DNA from: Planktothrix agardhii NIES-204
Lineage (GTDB): Bacteria > Cyanobacteriota > Cyanobacteriia > Cyanobacteriales > Microcoleaceae
Assembly (NCBI GenBank): GCA_003609755.1
Contig: AP017991.1
Location: 1-64,000, forward strand
Length of the DNA: 64,000 nt
Reading direction: 5' to 3'
Shown: positions 33,891 through 43,248 of the stretch, piece by piece
How positions within the stretch are numbered: position 1 is the first letter of the stretch
How the letters are laid out: each line of letters starts with the position of its first letter
Made by a program: the position numbers and the translations under genes
The notes under the pieces: model-generated
What the model was told of the DNA's origin: nothing
Databases searched by the model: none
What the model saw: only the letters and a program-made list of their open reading frames with translations

Positions 33891-34478
33891 TTACCAAATC
33901 GAAGTTAAATCTAACACAAAACCTGGTAAAATATCCTCACCTGAAACTTGATTAGGGTGTGCCAAGATTTCTACATCTTGATGCAGACGATAAACTTCAA
34001 TTTGTTGCTGTTTACGATTAATTAACCAACCTAATTTTGCCCCATTCTCCTGATATTCTTGCATTTTTTGACGAGTTTTTTCTAAACTATCACTTGGAGA
34101 CATTAATTCCACCACAAAATCAGGACACAAAGGCACAAATTTATCTTGTTGTTCAGGTGTTAAAGATTCCCAACGTTCTCGACTTACCCAAGAAGCATCA
34201 GGAGCGCGGTCAGCACCATTAGGAAGGGTAAAACCTGTATTAGAATCAAAAACTTCACCTAAACGGGTTTTTGAATTCCATAAATCAATTTGAGTGGTAA
34301 TTTTAACATTCCGTTTTCCTGTATTTCCTCCAGTTGGTGGCATAATAATTAACTCTCCTGAGTTCGTGCGTTCAAATCTAAAATCATGATTTTCTTGACA
34401 CAATTGCCAAAATTGTTCCGAGGTTAAATCCAGTTTTAATTTTAAAATCGGCGGTAAGGTTAGAATATTTGTTTCCAT
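33891..34478 (-). CDS. Uma2 family endonuclease (DUF820), copy 2
   Basis: The protein is 195 aa, same length and motifs as its neighbour. The two differ mainly where copy 1 has ADLIFQLLVWKRQNNLG and this one VKITTQIDLWNSKTRLG, plus a few residues near 31-39. The spacer is only 46 bp, so this is a recent tandem duplication, with the divergent patch probably brought in by recombination with another family member. Putative nuclease of unknown role. Confidence 0.88.
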   Translation of the reverse strand: METNILTLPPILKLKLDLTSEQFWQLCQENHDFRFERTNSGELIIMPPTGGNTGKRNVKITTQIDLWNSKTRLGEVFDSNTGFTLPNGADRAPDASWVSRERWESLTPEQQDKFVPLCPDFVVELMSPSDSLEKTRQKMQEYQENGAKLGWLINRKQQQIEVYRLHQDVEILAHPNQVSGEDILPGFVLDLTSIW

Positions 34479-34723
34479 AGTAATATGGGTAATGGGTAAT
34501 GGAGATTTGTTCTATTATATAATAAGGAATATTAGAATTAACTGTCATGATGAACAAACTCATCTCTAGTTGAAGTTAATTTTTGTTACAAAACTGATCA
34601 GAGATTCAGATTTTTTCCCATTTTTGAAGCCCAAACATAAACTAAAATTAAATCTTCTGGAATATTCTGGGATTTTGATTAGAATATCTGTTATTACATA
34701 AGAAACTATCATAACCGAATCCG

Positions 34724-37700
34724 ATGATAAATTCTAGCCGATTTCGCTTGATTCGCAAGCAGTTTGTCTTCGTTTTTCTATTTATATTAACCTTGGTGGG
34801 ATGCCGAATTATCAGTAATTCCCCCGTTAGCGAAGTCATCCCGATGATTGCTGACTTACCCAAACCTCAAATTCCTGAATGGATTGAAACAATTAATCCT
34901 ATCGGTGAAAGTCCAGAATTAAGTCAAATTCATGTTATTTTTAAAAGTCCTTTAATTCCCCTAGAAAGTTTAGATAGTTCAGGACAAAAAAAACTCCTGA
35001 ATAATTTTGAAATTACCCCAAAAATACCTGGCGAATTTCGATTTTTAACACCTAGAATGATAGGGTTTCAAGCCGATAAAGCCCTACCCTTAGCTACCCG
35101 TTTACAAGTTACTATCAAAAAAGGATTAACCGATTTAAACAAAAATCAATTAGACCAGGATATTAGCTGGACATTTGCCACCGAACCGATTAAATTATCT
35201 AATTTACCTGGAAGTGAAGAACAACCCGGTTCTCCAGAAAATCCATTAGGATTAAATCCCGAACTCACATTTAATTCCAACGTAGAATTAGATTTAGCAT
35301 CCTTAAAAGAACACTTACAACTAATTTCTCAAAAAACCAATAAAGCAATTCCTATTGAAGTTAAAATTGCCCAATCAGAAGACAATCAAACCCAGATTGA
35401 ACCTTTAAAAAGATTCAATTCAGCAACTCAAAACCCAGAATATATTGTTACTCCCAAACAACCATTACAATCTGCTACTAAATATCAATTTAAAATCACA
35501 CCTGGCTTACGTCCAGTTAAAGGAAATTTAGAAACCCAAGTTGAGATTTCTAGCCAGATTCAAACCTATGATAATTTAAAATTTGTCAGTTTAGAACTTC
35601 AGGGTAAAGCTTCCGAAGAAGGAACATCAGGACGATTTGTAACTGGAAATCCTCAACTGCAATTTAATAATGGAATTATTGCCGAATCAGCCCTAAAAAA
35701 TATTACCATTAAACCTGCCCCTAAACCCGATATTAAAGTCATTCAAGCCTATAATGATTATGAGAGAGTTACCATCAATCCTTGGGCTTTAGAACCCCAA
35801 ACCAATTATACTATTACGATTGGTGCAGAAGTCGAAGATACATTTAACCAGAAATTAGGAAAACCAGTTACTGTTAGTTATAAAACTGGAGATTTAACCC
35901 CAGATATTTCCGTACCTTCGGGATTAAATATTTTCCCCTCTCAACAAAATTTAGAACTGAATATTTCTACTTTAAATTTACCAGAATCCAAATATCAAGC
36001 CGCTTATAAAGTGGTGCAACCCACGGATTTAGTTTATACCGATACGGCTTATTCGAGAGATGAAGGAAGAAAAAATCTATTACTTCCCCAGGAAAAATGG
36101 ACAAATTTTGATGTTCCAACCCCGAAAAATAACATTCAAGAAACCTCAATTAATTTAAAAGATAAATTAGGAGGAAATACGGGAATGTTAGCCTACGGAG
36201 TCACGGCAAAAACCACCCGTTATCAACAGGAAGGGGAACAAAAATGGAGTGAACCTCAATTTAATGGACTGGTACAATTAACTAATTTAGGCGTTTTTGC
36301 CCAATGGTTTCCAGAGTCAGGAATGGTGCGGGTTAATCACTTAGATAATGGCTCCGTTGTTGCAGGAGCAACCGTTGAAATTTATCCCTCTAAACTCGAT
36401 GCTAAATCCCATCCTAAACCTCAAACTTGTGCAAAGGGAATTACCAATAATCAAGGCATATTATGGTTAAATTCTCAACAGTTAAAACAATGTATGCAGG
36501 GGGAAAGATTTGCCAAAGCACCGGAATTATTAGTGATTGCTAAAGAAGGCAAAGATTGGGCATTTACTCGCACGTTATCCTATAGTGGAGAATATGGATA
36601 TGGAATTGATGCCAATTGGGAAGATAAACAAACCCTATCCCGGGGCGTGATTTTTTCAGACCGTCAACTGTATCAACCTGGGGAAAAAGTTGCCTTAACG
36701 GGTATCGCCTATTCCCTAGAAAATGGCACATTAAAACCAAATAAAAATCAAAATTATACGGTGACTTTGGAAAATCCCAAAAAACAAAAGCAAGTATTAG
36801 GAGAGTATAAAACCAATGAATTTGCGACGTTTTCTGTAGAATTTTCCTTAGAAGCAAACCAACCTTTGGGAAATTATATTATTCATGCAGAAGACAAAAA
36901 TGGGGTAGAACTTTTAGGTGATTTCCGCGTTGCTGAATTTAAACCACCTAATTTTAAAGTATCCCTAAATTTAGATCAAAAATTCGCCAAAATTGGAGAT
37001 AAAATCACGGCAAATGCTCAGAGTGAATATCTGTTTGGGGCTCCCGTAGCCGACGGTGCTGCTAAATATTATGTTACTCGGAATGGAACGGATTTTATTC
37101 CGAAAGCATGGGAAAATTATTCCTTTGGTCGTCAATGGTTTTGGCCGGAAGAAAAACCCAATGTTTCTGATAGTGTATTGCAAGAAAATCAACAGTTAAA
37201 TGCACAAGGTCAGGGGAGTAAAACCATCACCATTGATAAGGATTTACCCTATCCCATGACCTATCGGGTTGATGTGGAAGTGACGGATATTTCTAACTTA
37301 TCCGTTGCCAATTCTGAATCCTTTACCGCCCTTCCCAGTGACCGTTTTATTGGGTTAAAAACACCATTTATTGCCGAAGCGGGTAAGGCATTTCCTATTG
37401 ATATGATTGTCACTGATATTCAAGGAAAACCCATAGAAAATATTGGAGTAAATTTGCAATTGCAAAAAATGGATTATAGCCAAGTGACGCGGGTTGTTGA
37501 AGGAGCGCGAACCCCTAAAAATCAAATTCAATATCAAACCGTTGCTCAAGTTGATATTAAGTCGGGTCAAAAGGAACAAAAGGTTGATTTAACCGCCCCA
37601 GAGTCCGGTTCCTATCGCATTCGTGCTAATTTTAGCGATGGAAATAATGAAATTACCGCCACGGATTTACAAATTTGGGTGACAGGAAGTGGGTTAGTTT

Positions 37701-40465
37701 ATTGGGGAGGAGATGAAGAACAATTAATAATTAAACTGAATAAAACTACTTATAAACCCGGAGAAACTGCAACGGCTTTAATTCAATCTCCCTATCCAGA
37801 AGCAGAATTATATTTTGCCGTAGTACGGGATAAACCCCTTTACGAAAAGGTAATTAAAGTTAAAGGTGGTGCGCCAGAAATTCAGTTTCAAGTCACCCCG
37901 GAAATGTTACCAAATGCGGCAGTTGAAGCGGTATTAGTTCGACAAGGAAAACCGATTTCCGAACTCGAACCTGGGAGTTTAGAAAATTTAGCTAAAATTG
38001 GATTTACACCCTTTAAAATCAACCTAGAAGATCAATATTTGCAAGTCCAAGTTAATCCCCAACAAGCCAAACTAGAACCCGGTTCCCAACAGACCTTAGA
38101 CCTAACTTTAACTGATACCAAAAATCAACCTATTCGCGGACAATTCACCGTGATGGTGGTCAATGATTCAGTTTTACAACTCAATAATTATCGACCTCCG
38201 AATTTAATAGAAACCGTCTATGCGGAACAACCGATTTCCACAAGATTTAGTGATAATCGTCCGGCGGTTATTTTAAATCAATTAGCCTCTGCTTTAGAAA
38301 AAGGTTGGGGTTATGGAGGCGGTTTGTCTACTGCTACAGCTAATACTCGAATTCGCAAAGATTTTCAAGCCTTAGCATTTTATAATGGTTCAATTATTAC
38401 CGATAATCTAGGAAAAGCCACGGTTAATTTTAAACTTCCTGATGATTTAACTACCTGGCGAGTGATGGTAATAGCAACGGATGGGAGTCAAAAATTTGGG
38501 TCGGCTGAAACTACATTTATGACCACTCAAGCATTAATTTCTAACCCCATTTTACCACAATTTGCCCGTCCTGGCGATCGCATTTTAGCCGGATTATCTA
38601 TTACCAATTTAACCGAAGAAAAGGGCAAATTAAATATTACGGGAACTGTTAACGGTGGGATTCAATTTTCCCCTGAAAACGCCAATCAACAAACCTTAAA
38701 AACTAATGCAGAAGCGGGAACAAATGCCTATCGCTTTCCAATTTTAGTTAAACAAGCGGGGGAGGCTCAAGTTCAATTTACCACGGAATTTAACGGTAAA
38801 TCCGATGGGTTTGAAGTGCCTTTAACGGTTAAAACTTTTGACGTGAATGAACAGGTAATTGAGTCAGGACGGACAACCAATACTGTCACAATTCCCCTGA
38901 ATATCAGTAAAAAAGTAGTTCCCGATTTCGGAGGATTAGATATTAATTTAGCCAGTACCCTAATTCCCCAACTAACTGCTTCCGCTGAACAGGTATTTAA
39001 TCGAGAAAAATGGCCGTTTCTCGAACCTGCTGTTAGTGAATTAATTATCGCTGCTAATATGCAGATTTTGGGTAAAAAATACGGTCAAAATTTCAGTAAT
39101 TTGCAGTTATCTGAACGGGCTAAAACCGCTTTAACAGATATTAAAACACTGCAACTAGAAGATGGTGGAATTGTACCCTATCCTGGTTCAAGAGTCTCTA
39201 GTCCTTTCCTTTCTGCTTATACAGGGGAAGCCTTAGCTCAAGCTCAAAATACTGGATTTTCGGTTAATTCTAAGTTAATTAAATCTCTCAAAACCTATTT
39301 AACTCAAGGTGTAAATGATCCCCTAAAATATGATTTTTGTAGCGATGAAGTTTGCAAAAATCAAATCCGTTTAAATGCCTTAATTGCTTTAGATGCTCTG
39401 GGGGAAAAACGCAGTGATTTCTTAGATGATATCTTGCAAAATTTTGATAAATTTGATCAAGTTACCCAGATTAAATTTGTACAATATTTATCTCAATTTC
39501 CCCAATGGAAACAGGAGTATAATCGTCTATTTGAGCAAGTGCAAAAACAGATTTATGTAACCGGAAGAACAGCAACTCTGAACTTACCTCAAGGTTATAG
39601 TTGGTTGAATTCTGATACAACGATTCAATCCCAAGGGTTACGTTTATTGTTAACTAAAAATTCCCAATCTGCCACCGTTGATAAGCTAGTGGAAAGTTTA
39701 TTAAATCTGCGTCGAGATGGAACCTGGGGAGGCAGTTATGATAATGCCCAGGCGTTAACAGCTTTAACTGCATATAGTCAAACAGAAGCTACACCCCCTA
39801 ACTTTAATGTGGCGATTAATTTAGGAGATCAAACATTAGGAGAAACTCAATTCAAAGGGTATAAAGATTCTACTTTTAGTTTGAATATACCCATGTCGGA
39901 ATTACCCAAGGGCGAAAATAACTTAATTTTAAAACCGTCAAATCAAGGTAAATTAAATTATTGGGTCGCCTATCGTTATCGCTTAAAAGGAAATCAACCC
40001 GGACGTTTAAATGGGTTAAGAATTACCCGCACAATTCGCCCAGCTAATGAGGATAAAGTCTTACAAACAATTGACTTAAATTCCCCTAAAGATTTGCTGA
40101 AAGTGACACCCGGACAAGTGTTTGATATCGGTTTAGATATTATTACTGATCGTCCCGTTAATCAAGTAATGATTACTGACCCCCTTCCCGCCGGATTTGA
40201 AGCTATTAATGCTAGTTTTAAAACCAGTAATTTAGCAGTAGAAGCTCAAAAAAGTAGTTGGCAAATTGACTATCAAACGGTTCATAATGACCGAATTACT
40301 GCCTATAGCGATCGCTTAGAACCGGGTATTTATCAACTACATTATTTAGTTCGTGCTGTTACTCCAGGGGAATATTTATGGCCGGGTGCGGAAGCGAAAT
40401 TACAACATACTCCCGAACAATTTGGCCGCAGTGCATCGACAACTTTATTGGTTTCTAAATCTTAG
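34724..40465 (+). CDS. Bacterial alpha-2-macroglobulin lipoprotein without thioester motif
   Basis: The protein is 1913 aa. The N-terminus has a lipoprotein signal peptide with lipobox LVGC (Cys27), so it should be lipid-anchored and periplasmic. Repeated macroglobulin domains follow (RLQVTIKKGLTDLNKNQL; PGEKVALTGIAYSLENGTLK; YKPGETATALIQSPYPEAELY), then the A2M core (LTTWRVMVIATDGSQKFGSA), the alpha-toroid (PFLSAYTGEALAQAQ; RRDGTWGGSYDNAQALTALT) and a C-terminal receptor-like domain. In place of the CxEQ thioester the sequence reads KWPFLEPAVSELI (near residue 1430), so no covalent trapping. It resembles the MagD/YfaS type. No penicillin-binding protein 1C gene adjoins. Probably a protease trap protecting the periplasm. 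Confidence 0.88.
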   Translation: MINSSRFRLIRKQFVFVFLFILTLVGCRIISNSPVSEVIPMIADLPKPQIPEWIETINPIGESPELSQIHVIFKSPLIPLESLDSSGQKKLLNNFEITPKIPGEFRFLTPRMIGFQADKALPLATRLQVTIKKGLTDLNKNQLDQDISWTFATEPIKLSNLPGSEEQPGSPENPLGLNPELTFNSNVELDLASLKEHLQLISQKTNKAIPIEVKIAQSEDNQTQIEPLKRFNSATQNPEYIVTPKQPLQSATKYQFKITPGLRPVKGNLETQVEISSQIQTYDNLKFVSLELQGKASEEGTSGRFVTGNPQLQFNNGIIAESALKNITIKPAPKPDIKVIQAYNDYERVTINPWALEPQTNYTITIGAEVEDTFNQKLGKPVTVSYKTGDLTPDISVPSGLNIFPSQQNLELNISTLNLPESKYQAAYKVVQPTDLVYTDTAYSRDEGRKNLLLPQEKWTNFDVPTPKNNIQETSINLKDKLGGNTGMLAYGVTAKTTRYQQEGEQKWSEPQFNGLVQLTNLGVFAQWFPESGMVRVNHLDNGSVVAGATVEIYPSKLDAKSHPKPQTCAKGITNNQGILWLNSQQLKQCMQGERFAKAPELLVIAKEGKDWAFTRTLSYSGEYGYGIDANWEDKQTLSRGVIFSDRQLYQPGEKVALTGIAYSLENGTLKPNKNQNYTVTLENPKKQKQVLGEYKTNEFATFSVEFSLEANQPLGNYIIHAEDKNGVELLGDFRVAEFKPPNFKVSLNLDQKFAKIGDKITANAQSEYLFGAPVADGAAKYYVTRNGTDFIPKAWENYSFGRQWFWPEEKPNVSDSVLQENQQLNAQGQGSKTITIDKDLPYPMTYRVDVEVTDISNLSVANSESFTALPSDRFIGLKTPFIAEAGKAFPIDMIVTDIQGKPIENIGVNLQLQKMDYSQVTRVVEGARTPKNQIQYQTVAQVDIKSGQKEQKVDLTAPESGSYRIRANFSDGNNEITATDLQIWVTGSGLVYWGGDEEQLIIKLNKTTYKPGETATALIQSPYPEAELYFAVVRDKPLYEKVIKVKGGAPEIQFQVTPEMLPNAAVEAVLVRQGKPISELEPGSLENLAKIGFTPFKINLEDQYLQVQVNPQQAKLEPGSQQTLDLTLTDTKNQPIRGQFTVMVVNDSVLQLNNYRPPNLIETVYAEQPISTRFSDNRPAVILNQLASALEKGWGYGGGLSTATANTRIRKDFQALAFYNGSIITDNLGKATVNFKLPDDLTTWRVMVIATDGSQKFGSAETTFMTTQALISNPILPQFARPGDRILAGLSITNLTEEKGKLNITGTVNGGIQFSPENANQQTLKTNAEAGTNAYRFPILVKQAGEAQVQFTTEFNGKSDGFEVPLTVKTFDVNEQVIESGRTTNTVTIPLNISKKVVPDFGGLDINLASTLIPQLTASAEQVFNREKWPFLEPAVSELIIAANMQILGKKYGQNFSNLQLSERAKTALTDIKTLQLEDGGIVPYPGSRVSSPFLSAYTGEALAQAQNTGFSVNSKLIKSLKTYLTQGVNDPLKYDFCSDEVCKNQIRLNALIALDALGEKRSDFLDDILQNFDKFDQVTQIKFVQYLSQFPQWKQEYNRLFEQVQKQIYVTGRTATLNLPQGYSWLNSDTTIQSQGLRLLLTKNSQSATVDKLVESLLNLRRDGTWGGSYDNAQALTALTAYSQTEATPPNFNVAINLGDQTLGETQFKGYKDSTFSLNIPMSELPKGENNLILKPSNQGKLNYWVAYRYRLKGNQPGRLNGLRITRTIRPANEDKVLQTIDLNSPKDLLKVTPGQVFDIGLDIITDRPVNQVMITDPLPAGFEAINASFKTSNLAVEAQKSSWQIDYQTVHNDRITAYSDRLEPGIYQLHYLVRAVTPGEYLWPGAEAKLQHTPEQFGRSASTTLLVSKS

Positions 40466-40469
40466 TTGA

Positions 40470-40568
40470 GATCTCCCTAAATCCCCCTTATTAAGGGGGA
40501 CTTTGAAAATTGATCAGGGGTATTTTAAAATCCGTTTCCCCCCTTTTTAATGGGGGTTAGGGGGGATC
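40470..40568. repeat. 99-bp palindromic MITE-like repeat
   Basis: Outer ends GATCTCCCTAAATCCCCC and GGGGGTTAGGGGGGATC are inverted copies with few mismatches; each half has its own hairpin (CCCCCTTATTAAGGGGG; CCCCCCTTTTTAATGGGGG). It lies between the macroglobulin gene and hisH and may also terminate transcription. Confidence 0.6.
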
Positions 40569-40651
40569 ATCTTACAAAAAAATATTTTAACAAAGCAGAA
40601 AAAATGGTAAAATTAAAATAGTTTCAAACCACAGGATAAGGAAATAAATCA

Positions 40652-41314
40652 ATGTCTGTGATCGCGGTAATTGACTATGATATGGGGAATTTGCACTCCG
40701 TTTGTAAAGGCTTAGAAAAAGCCGGGGTAACACCTCAAGTAACTGACTCAGCTACAATTATTAAAAATGCTGATGCGGTTGTATTACCTGGGGTGGGTTC
40801 CTTTGACCCCGCGATGCAACATTTGCGATCGCGCAATTTAGTCGAACCAATTCAAGATGTAATTGCTTCCGGTGTTCCCTTTTTAGGGATTTGTTTAGGG
40901 TTACAAATTCTGTTTGAATCTTCAGAAGAAGGTCAAGAAAAAGGCTTAGGAATATTCCCTGGAACAGTCCGACGTTTTCAGTCCGAACCTGGGTTGACTA
41001 TACCCCATATTGGTTGGAATCAACTATCTTTAATTCAACCTGATTTACCATTATGGAAAACCATTGGTTCCCAACCTTGGGTATATTTTGTGCATTCCTA
41101 TTATGTTGATCCAACTGATAGGAATTTAACCGCCGCTACCATTCAACATGGAAGTCAAATTATCACGGCTGCGATCGCAAAAGATAACGTGATGGCGGTA
41201 CAATTTCACCCGGAAAAATCCTCTAACGCCGGGTTAAAAATATTGGATAATTTTGTTGAATTAGTTCAGGGTGAACCTCAAACCATTGAGATGAGAAACC
41301 AAGTTTCTGTATAA
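40652..41314 (+). CDS. hisH: Imidazole glycerol phosphate synthase, glutaminase subunit HisH
   Basis: The protein is 220 aa. A class I glutamine amidotransferase that feeds ammonia to HisF in histidine synthesis. Catalytic C81 (LGICLGLQ), H186 and E188 (QFHPEKS) are intact, and the N-terminus IAVIDYDMGNLHSV is diagnostic. hisF is not adjacent, as usual in cyanobacteria. The last 10 or so residues (TIEMRNQVSV) extend beyond the usual end. rsmD starts 38 bp downstream and may be co-transcribed. Confidence 0.96.
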   Translation: MSVIAVIDYDMGNLHSVCKGLEKAGVTPQVTDSATIIKNADAVVLPGVGSFDPAMQHLRSRNLVEPIQDVIASGVPFLGICLGLQILFESSEEGQEKGLGIFPGTVRRFQSEPGLTIPHIGWNQLSLIQPDLPLWKTIGSQPWVYFVHSYYVDPTDRNLTAATIQHGSQIITAAIAKDNVMAVQFHPEKSSNAGLKILDNFVELVQGEPQTIEMRNQVSV

Positions 41315-41352
41315 TATAAACCCAGTTTATTATTGATTAGAGGAATAAATTT

Positions 41353-41895
41353 TTGAGTTTAAGAATCTATGGAAACCGCCTATTAAAAACCTTACCTGGA
41401 GAAGAAACCAGACCGACATTAGCTAGAGTGAGAGAAGCGGTTTTTAATATTTGGCAGGTTAAAATAAAAGGCTGTTGCTGGTTAGATTTATGTACGGGTA
41501 GTGGGTCAATGGGGGCCGAGGCATTATGTCGGGGGGCGGCGGTTGTGATCGGGATTGAACAACACGGGAAAGCCTGTAAAGTTATTCAAGAAAATTGGCA
41601 AACAATGGCGGATTCTTCCCAACAAATTCAAGTAATTCGGGGAGATATTTTAGGGAAATTAAAGATATTATCGGGGCAAAAATTTGATTGTATTTATTTC
41701 GATCCGCCCTATAATAGCAATCTTTATCAACCTGTATTAGAAGCCATATCTCAATATCAACTTCTATCTGATCACGGGGAAATTGCCGTAGAACACCATA
41801 CCCATCGTTGGCAGATTCAACCAATTACAGACCTAGAAATTTGTCGAGAAAAAACCTACGGCAATTGTGCTTTAACCTTTTATTGTTTAAAATAA
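41353..41895 (+). CDS. rsmD: 16S rRNA (guanine(966)-N2)-methyltransferase RsmD
   Basis: The protein is 180 aa with a TTG start, chosen because MSLRIYGNRLLKTLPGEETR aligns with the family N-terminus. SAM-binding motif WLDLCTGSGSMGAEAL and catalytic DPPY (FDCIYFDPPYNSN) are present, as is RPTLARVREAVFNIW. It methylates the small-subunit rRNA at G966. It follows hisH by 38 bp. Confidence 0.92.
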   Translation: MSLRIYGNRLLKTLPGEETRPTLARVREAVFNIWQVKIKGCCWLDLCTGSGSMGAEALCRGAAVVIGIEQHGKACKVIQENWQTMADSSQQIQVIRGDILGKLKILSGQKFDCIYFDPPYNSNLYQPVLEAISQYQLLSDHGEIAVEHHTHRWQIQPITDLEICREKTYGNCALTFYCLK

Positions 41896-41986
41896 TAAAC
41901 ACAGATTTAAGAGGGTTTCACAGATTTTAATCTGTGTTAATCTGCGTAATCCTTTTAAATCTGTGATCCCCATTATTGGAGTTTTT

Positions 41987-42946
41987 ATGTCCTACGAAAA
42001 AGAAAAAGAAATTGCGATTACAGCCACATTAAGTGCTTGGAAACTGTGTCAAAAAGTGCGTCAAAATATTCCCCAAGCTATGGAGAAAAATGATAAAAGT
42101 CCTGTCACCGTGGCTGATTATGGTTCTCAAGCTATTATTTGTAAAGCTTTAGCAGAAGTATTCCCTAATGATCCGGTTGTCGGGGAAGAAGATGCCACGG
42201 AATTACAAACTCCAGAAATGGCGGAAAATTTAGCAAAAATTACTGAATATGTACAGGAAATTATTCCTGATGCTACTTCAGAACAAATTATAAACTGGAT
42301 TAATCAAGGGAATGGCAAGGTTGAAAAAAGGTTTTGGACATTAGACCCAATTGATGGTACAAAGGGCTTTTTAAGACAGGATCAATATGCGATCGCCTTG
42401 GCTTTAATTGAGGATGGAGAGGTGAAAGTTGGGGTGATGGGATGCCCAGCTTATCCGGTGGAAAATCATCAACCTGGGGCCCTATTTGTGGCGGTTAGGG
42501 GACAGGGTGCAACGATGATAATAGTAGCCACGGGGGAAGAAATTCCGATTCAAGTTGTACCGGAAAATGATATGGAAAATCTGCGATTTGTAGGTAGTAT
42601 TGAAGCCAGTCATGGTGATATTGAACGCCAGGATGCTGTGGCTAAAGCGGTGGGAATTATTGCCCCAGCAGTTAAGATGGATTCTCAGGCAAAATATGGG
42701 GCGGTGGCGTCTGGAAAAGCGGCTTTATATTTGCGACTTCCCTCTCCTAAAACCCCTAATTATCGGGAGAATATTTGGGATCATGCGGCGGGGGCAATTG
42801 TAGTAGAAGAAGCGGGGGGACGGGTGAGTGATATGTTTGGTAAACCTTTGGATTTTGCCTCTAATCCTAAGATGTTAGATAACCGGGGTATTATTGTTAG
42901 TAATGGGATTATTCATGATACGGTTTTAGGGGTATTAAATCAATAA
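41987..42946 (+). CDS. 3'(2'),5'-bisphosphate nucleotidase (inositol monophosphatase superfamily)
   Basis: The protein is 319 aa; ATG at 41987 preferred over a GTG eight codons upstream. Metal-site motifs: VVGEEDA, LDPIDGTKGFLR and ENIWDHAAGAIVVEEAGG. The long insertion (about 75-110) before WTLDPIDGTKGF is characteristic of HAL2/SAL1-type PAP phosphatases, which remove the 3'-phosphate of PAP arising from sulfate assimilation. Cytosolic, Mg-dependent, probably Li-sensitive. It stands alone. An ACAGATTT-type inverted repeat precedes it. Confidence 0.9.
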   Translation: MSYEKEKEIAITATLSAWKLCQKVRQNIPQAMEKNDKSPVTVADYGSQAIICKALAEVFPNDPVVGEEDATELQTPEMAENLAKITEYVQEIIPDATSEQIINWINQGNGKVEKRFWTLDPIDGTKGFLRQDQYAIALALIEDGEVKVGVMGCPAYPVENHQPGALFVAVRGQGATMIIVATGEEIPIQVVPENDMENLRFVGSIEASHGDIERQDAVAKAVGIIAPAVKMDSQAKYGAVASGKAALYLRLPSPKTPNYRENIWDHAAGAIVVEEAGGRVSDMFGKPLDFASNPKMLDNRGIIVSNGIIHDTVLGVLNQ

Positions 42947-43091
42947 TTATTTGATGGTTTCTGCAAGGCTCAGGCAAAATGGCTATAATGTCTGTTCTCT
43001 TGTCGGGAGCCTCGCTATCCCTCTGGGTTTAAATTTGGGTCGCTTAGAGAAACTGAAAAAAGTCAATGATTACCGGAAAGGGGAACAAGGT

Positions 43092-43234
43092 ATATAGCAA
43101 CCGCTAAGGCAGTTAGGACACCAGACGGATCTTGGAACCCAGACGGTGAAGTATTTTCCCCCGGTGTTCCCTCCCCCCCTAGCCCCCTGTGCACCGGGGG
43201 TTTGGGGGGGCTGTTCCGGTGTTCCCTGCTATAT
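43092..43234. repeat. MITE-like element with ATATAGCA/TGCTATAT ends
   Basis: Left ATATAGCA (43092-43099), right TGCTATAT (43227-43234). The interior contains GTTAGGACACC, CAGACGGTGAAGTATTTTCC and a GC-rich hairpin core (CCCCCTGTGCACCGGGGG). Close to the copy at 52165-52311. It occupies half of the gap 42947-43248; the other half (42960-43085) has a TATAAT-like box and GC-rich short palindromes but nothing I can name. Confidence 0.7.
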
Positions 43235-43248
43235 TACAGAACCCGCCC

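Noticed and set aside
42960-43085. Possible small RNA after the bisphosphate nucleotidase gene
   Set aside because: A TATAAT-like box and some short palindromes are present, but no -35 at proper spacing, no terminator and no match to an RNA family I know.
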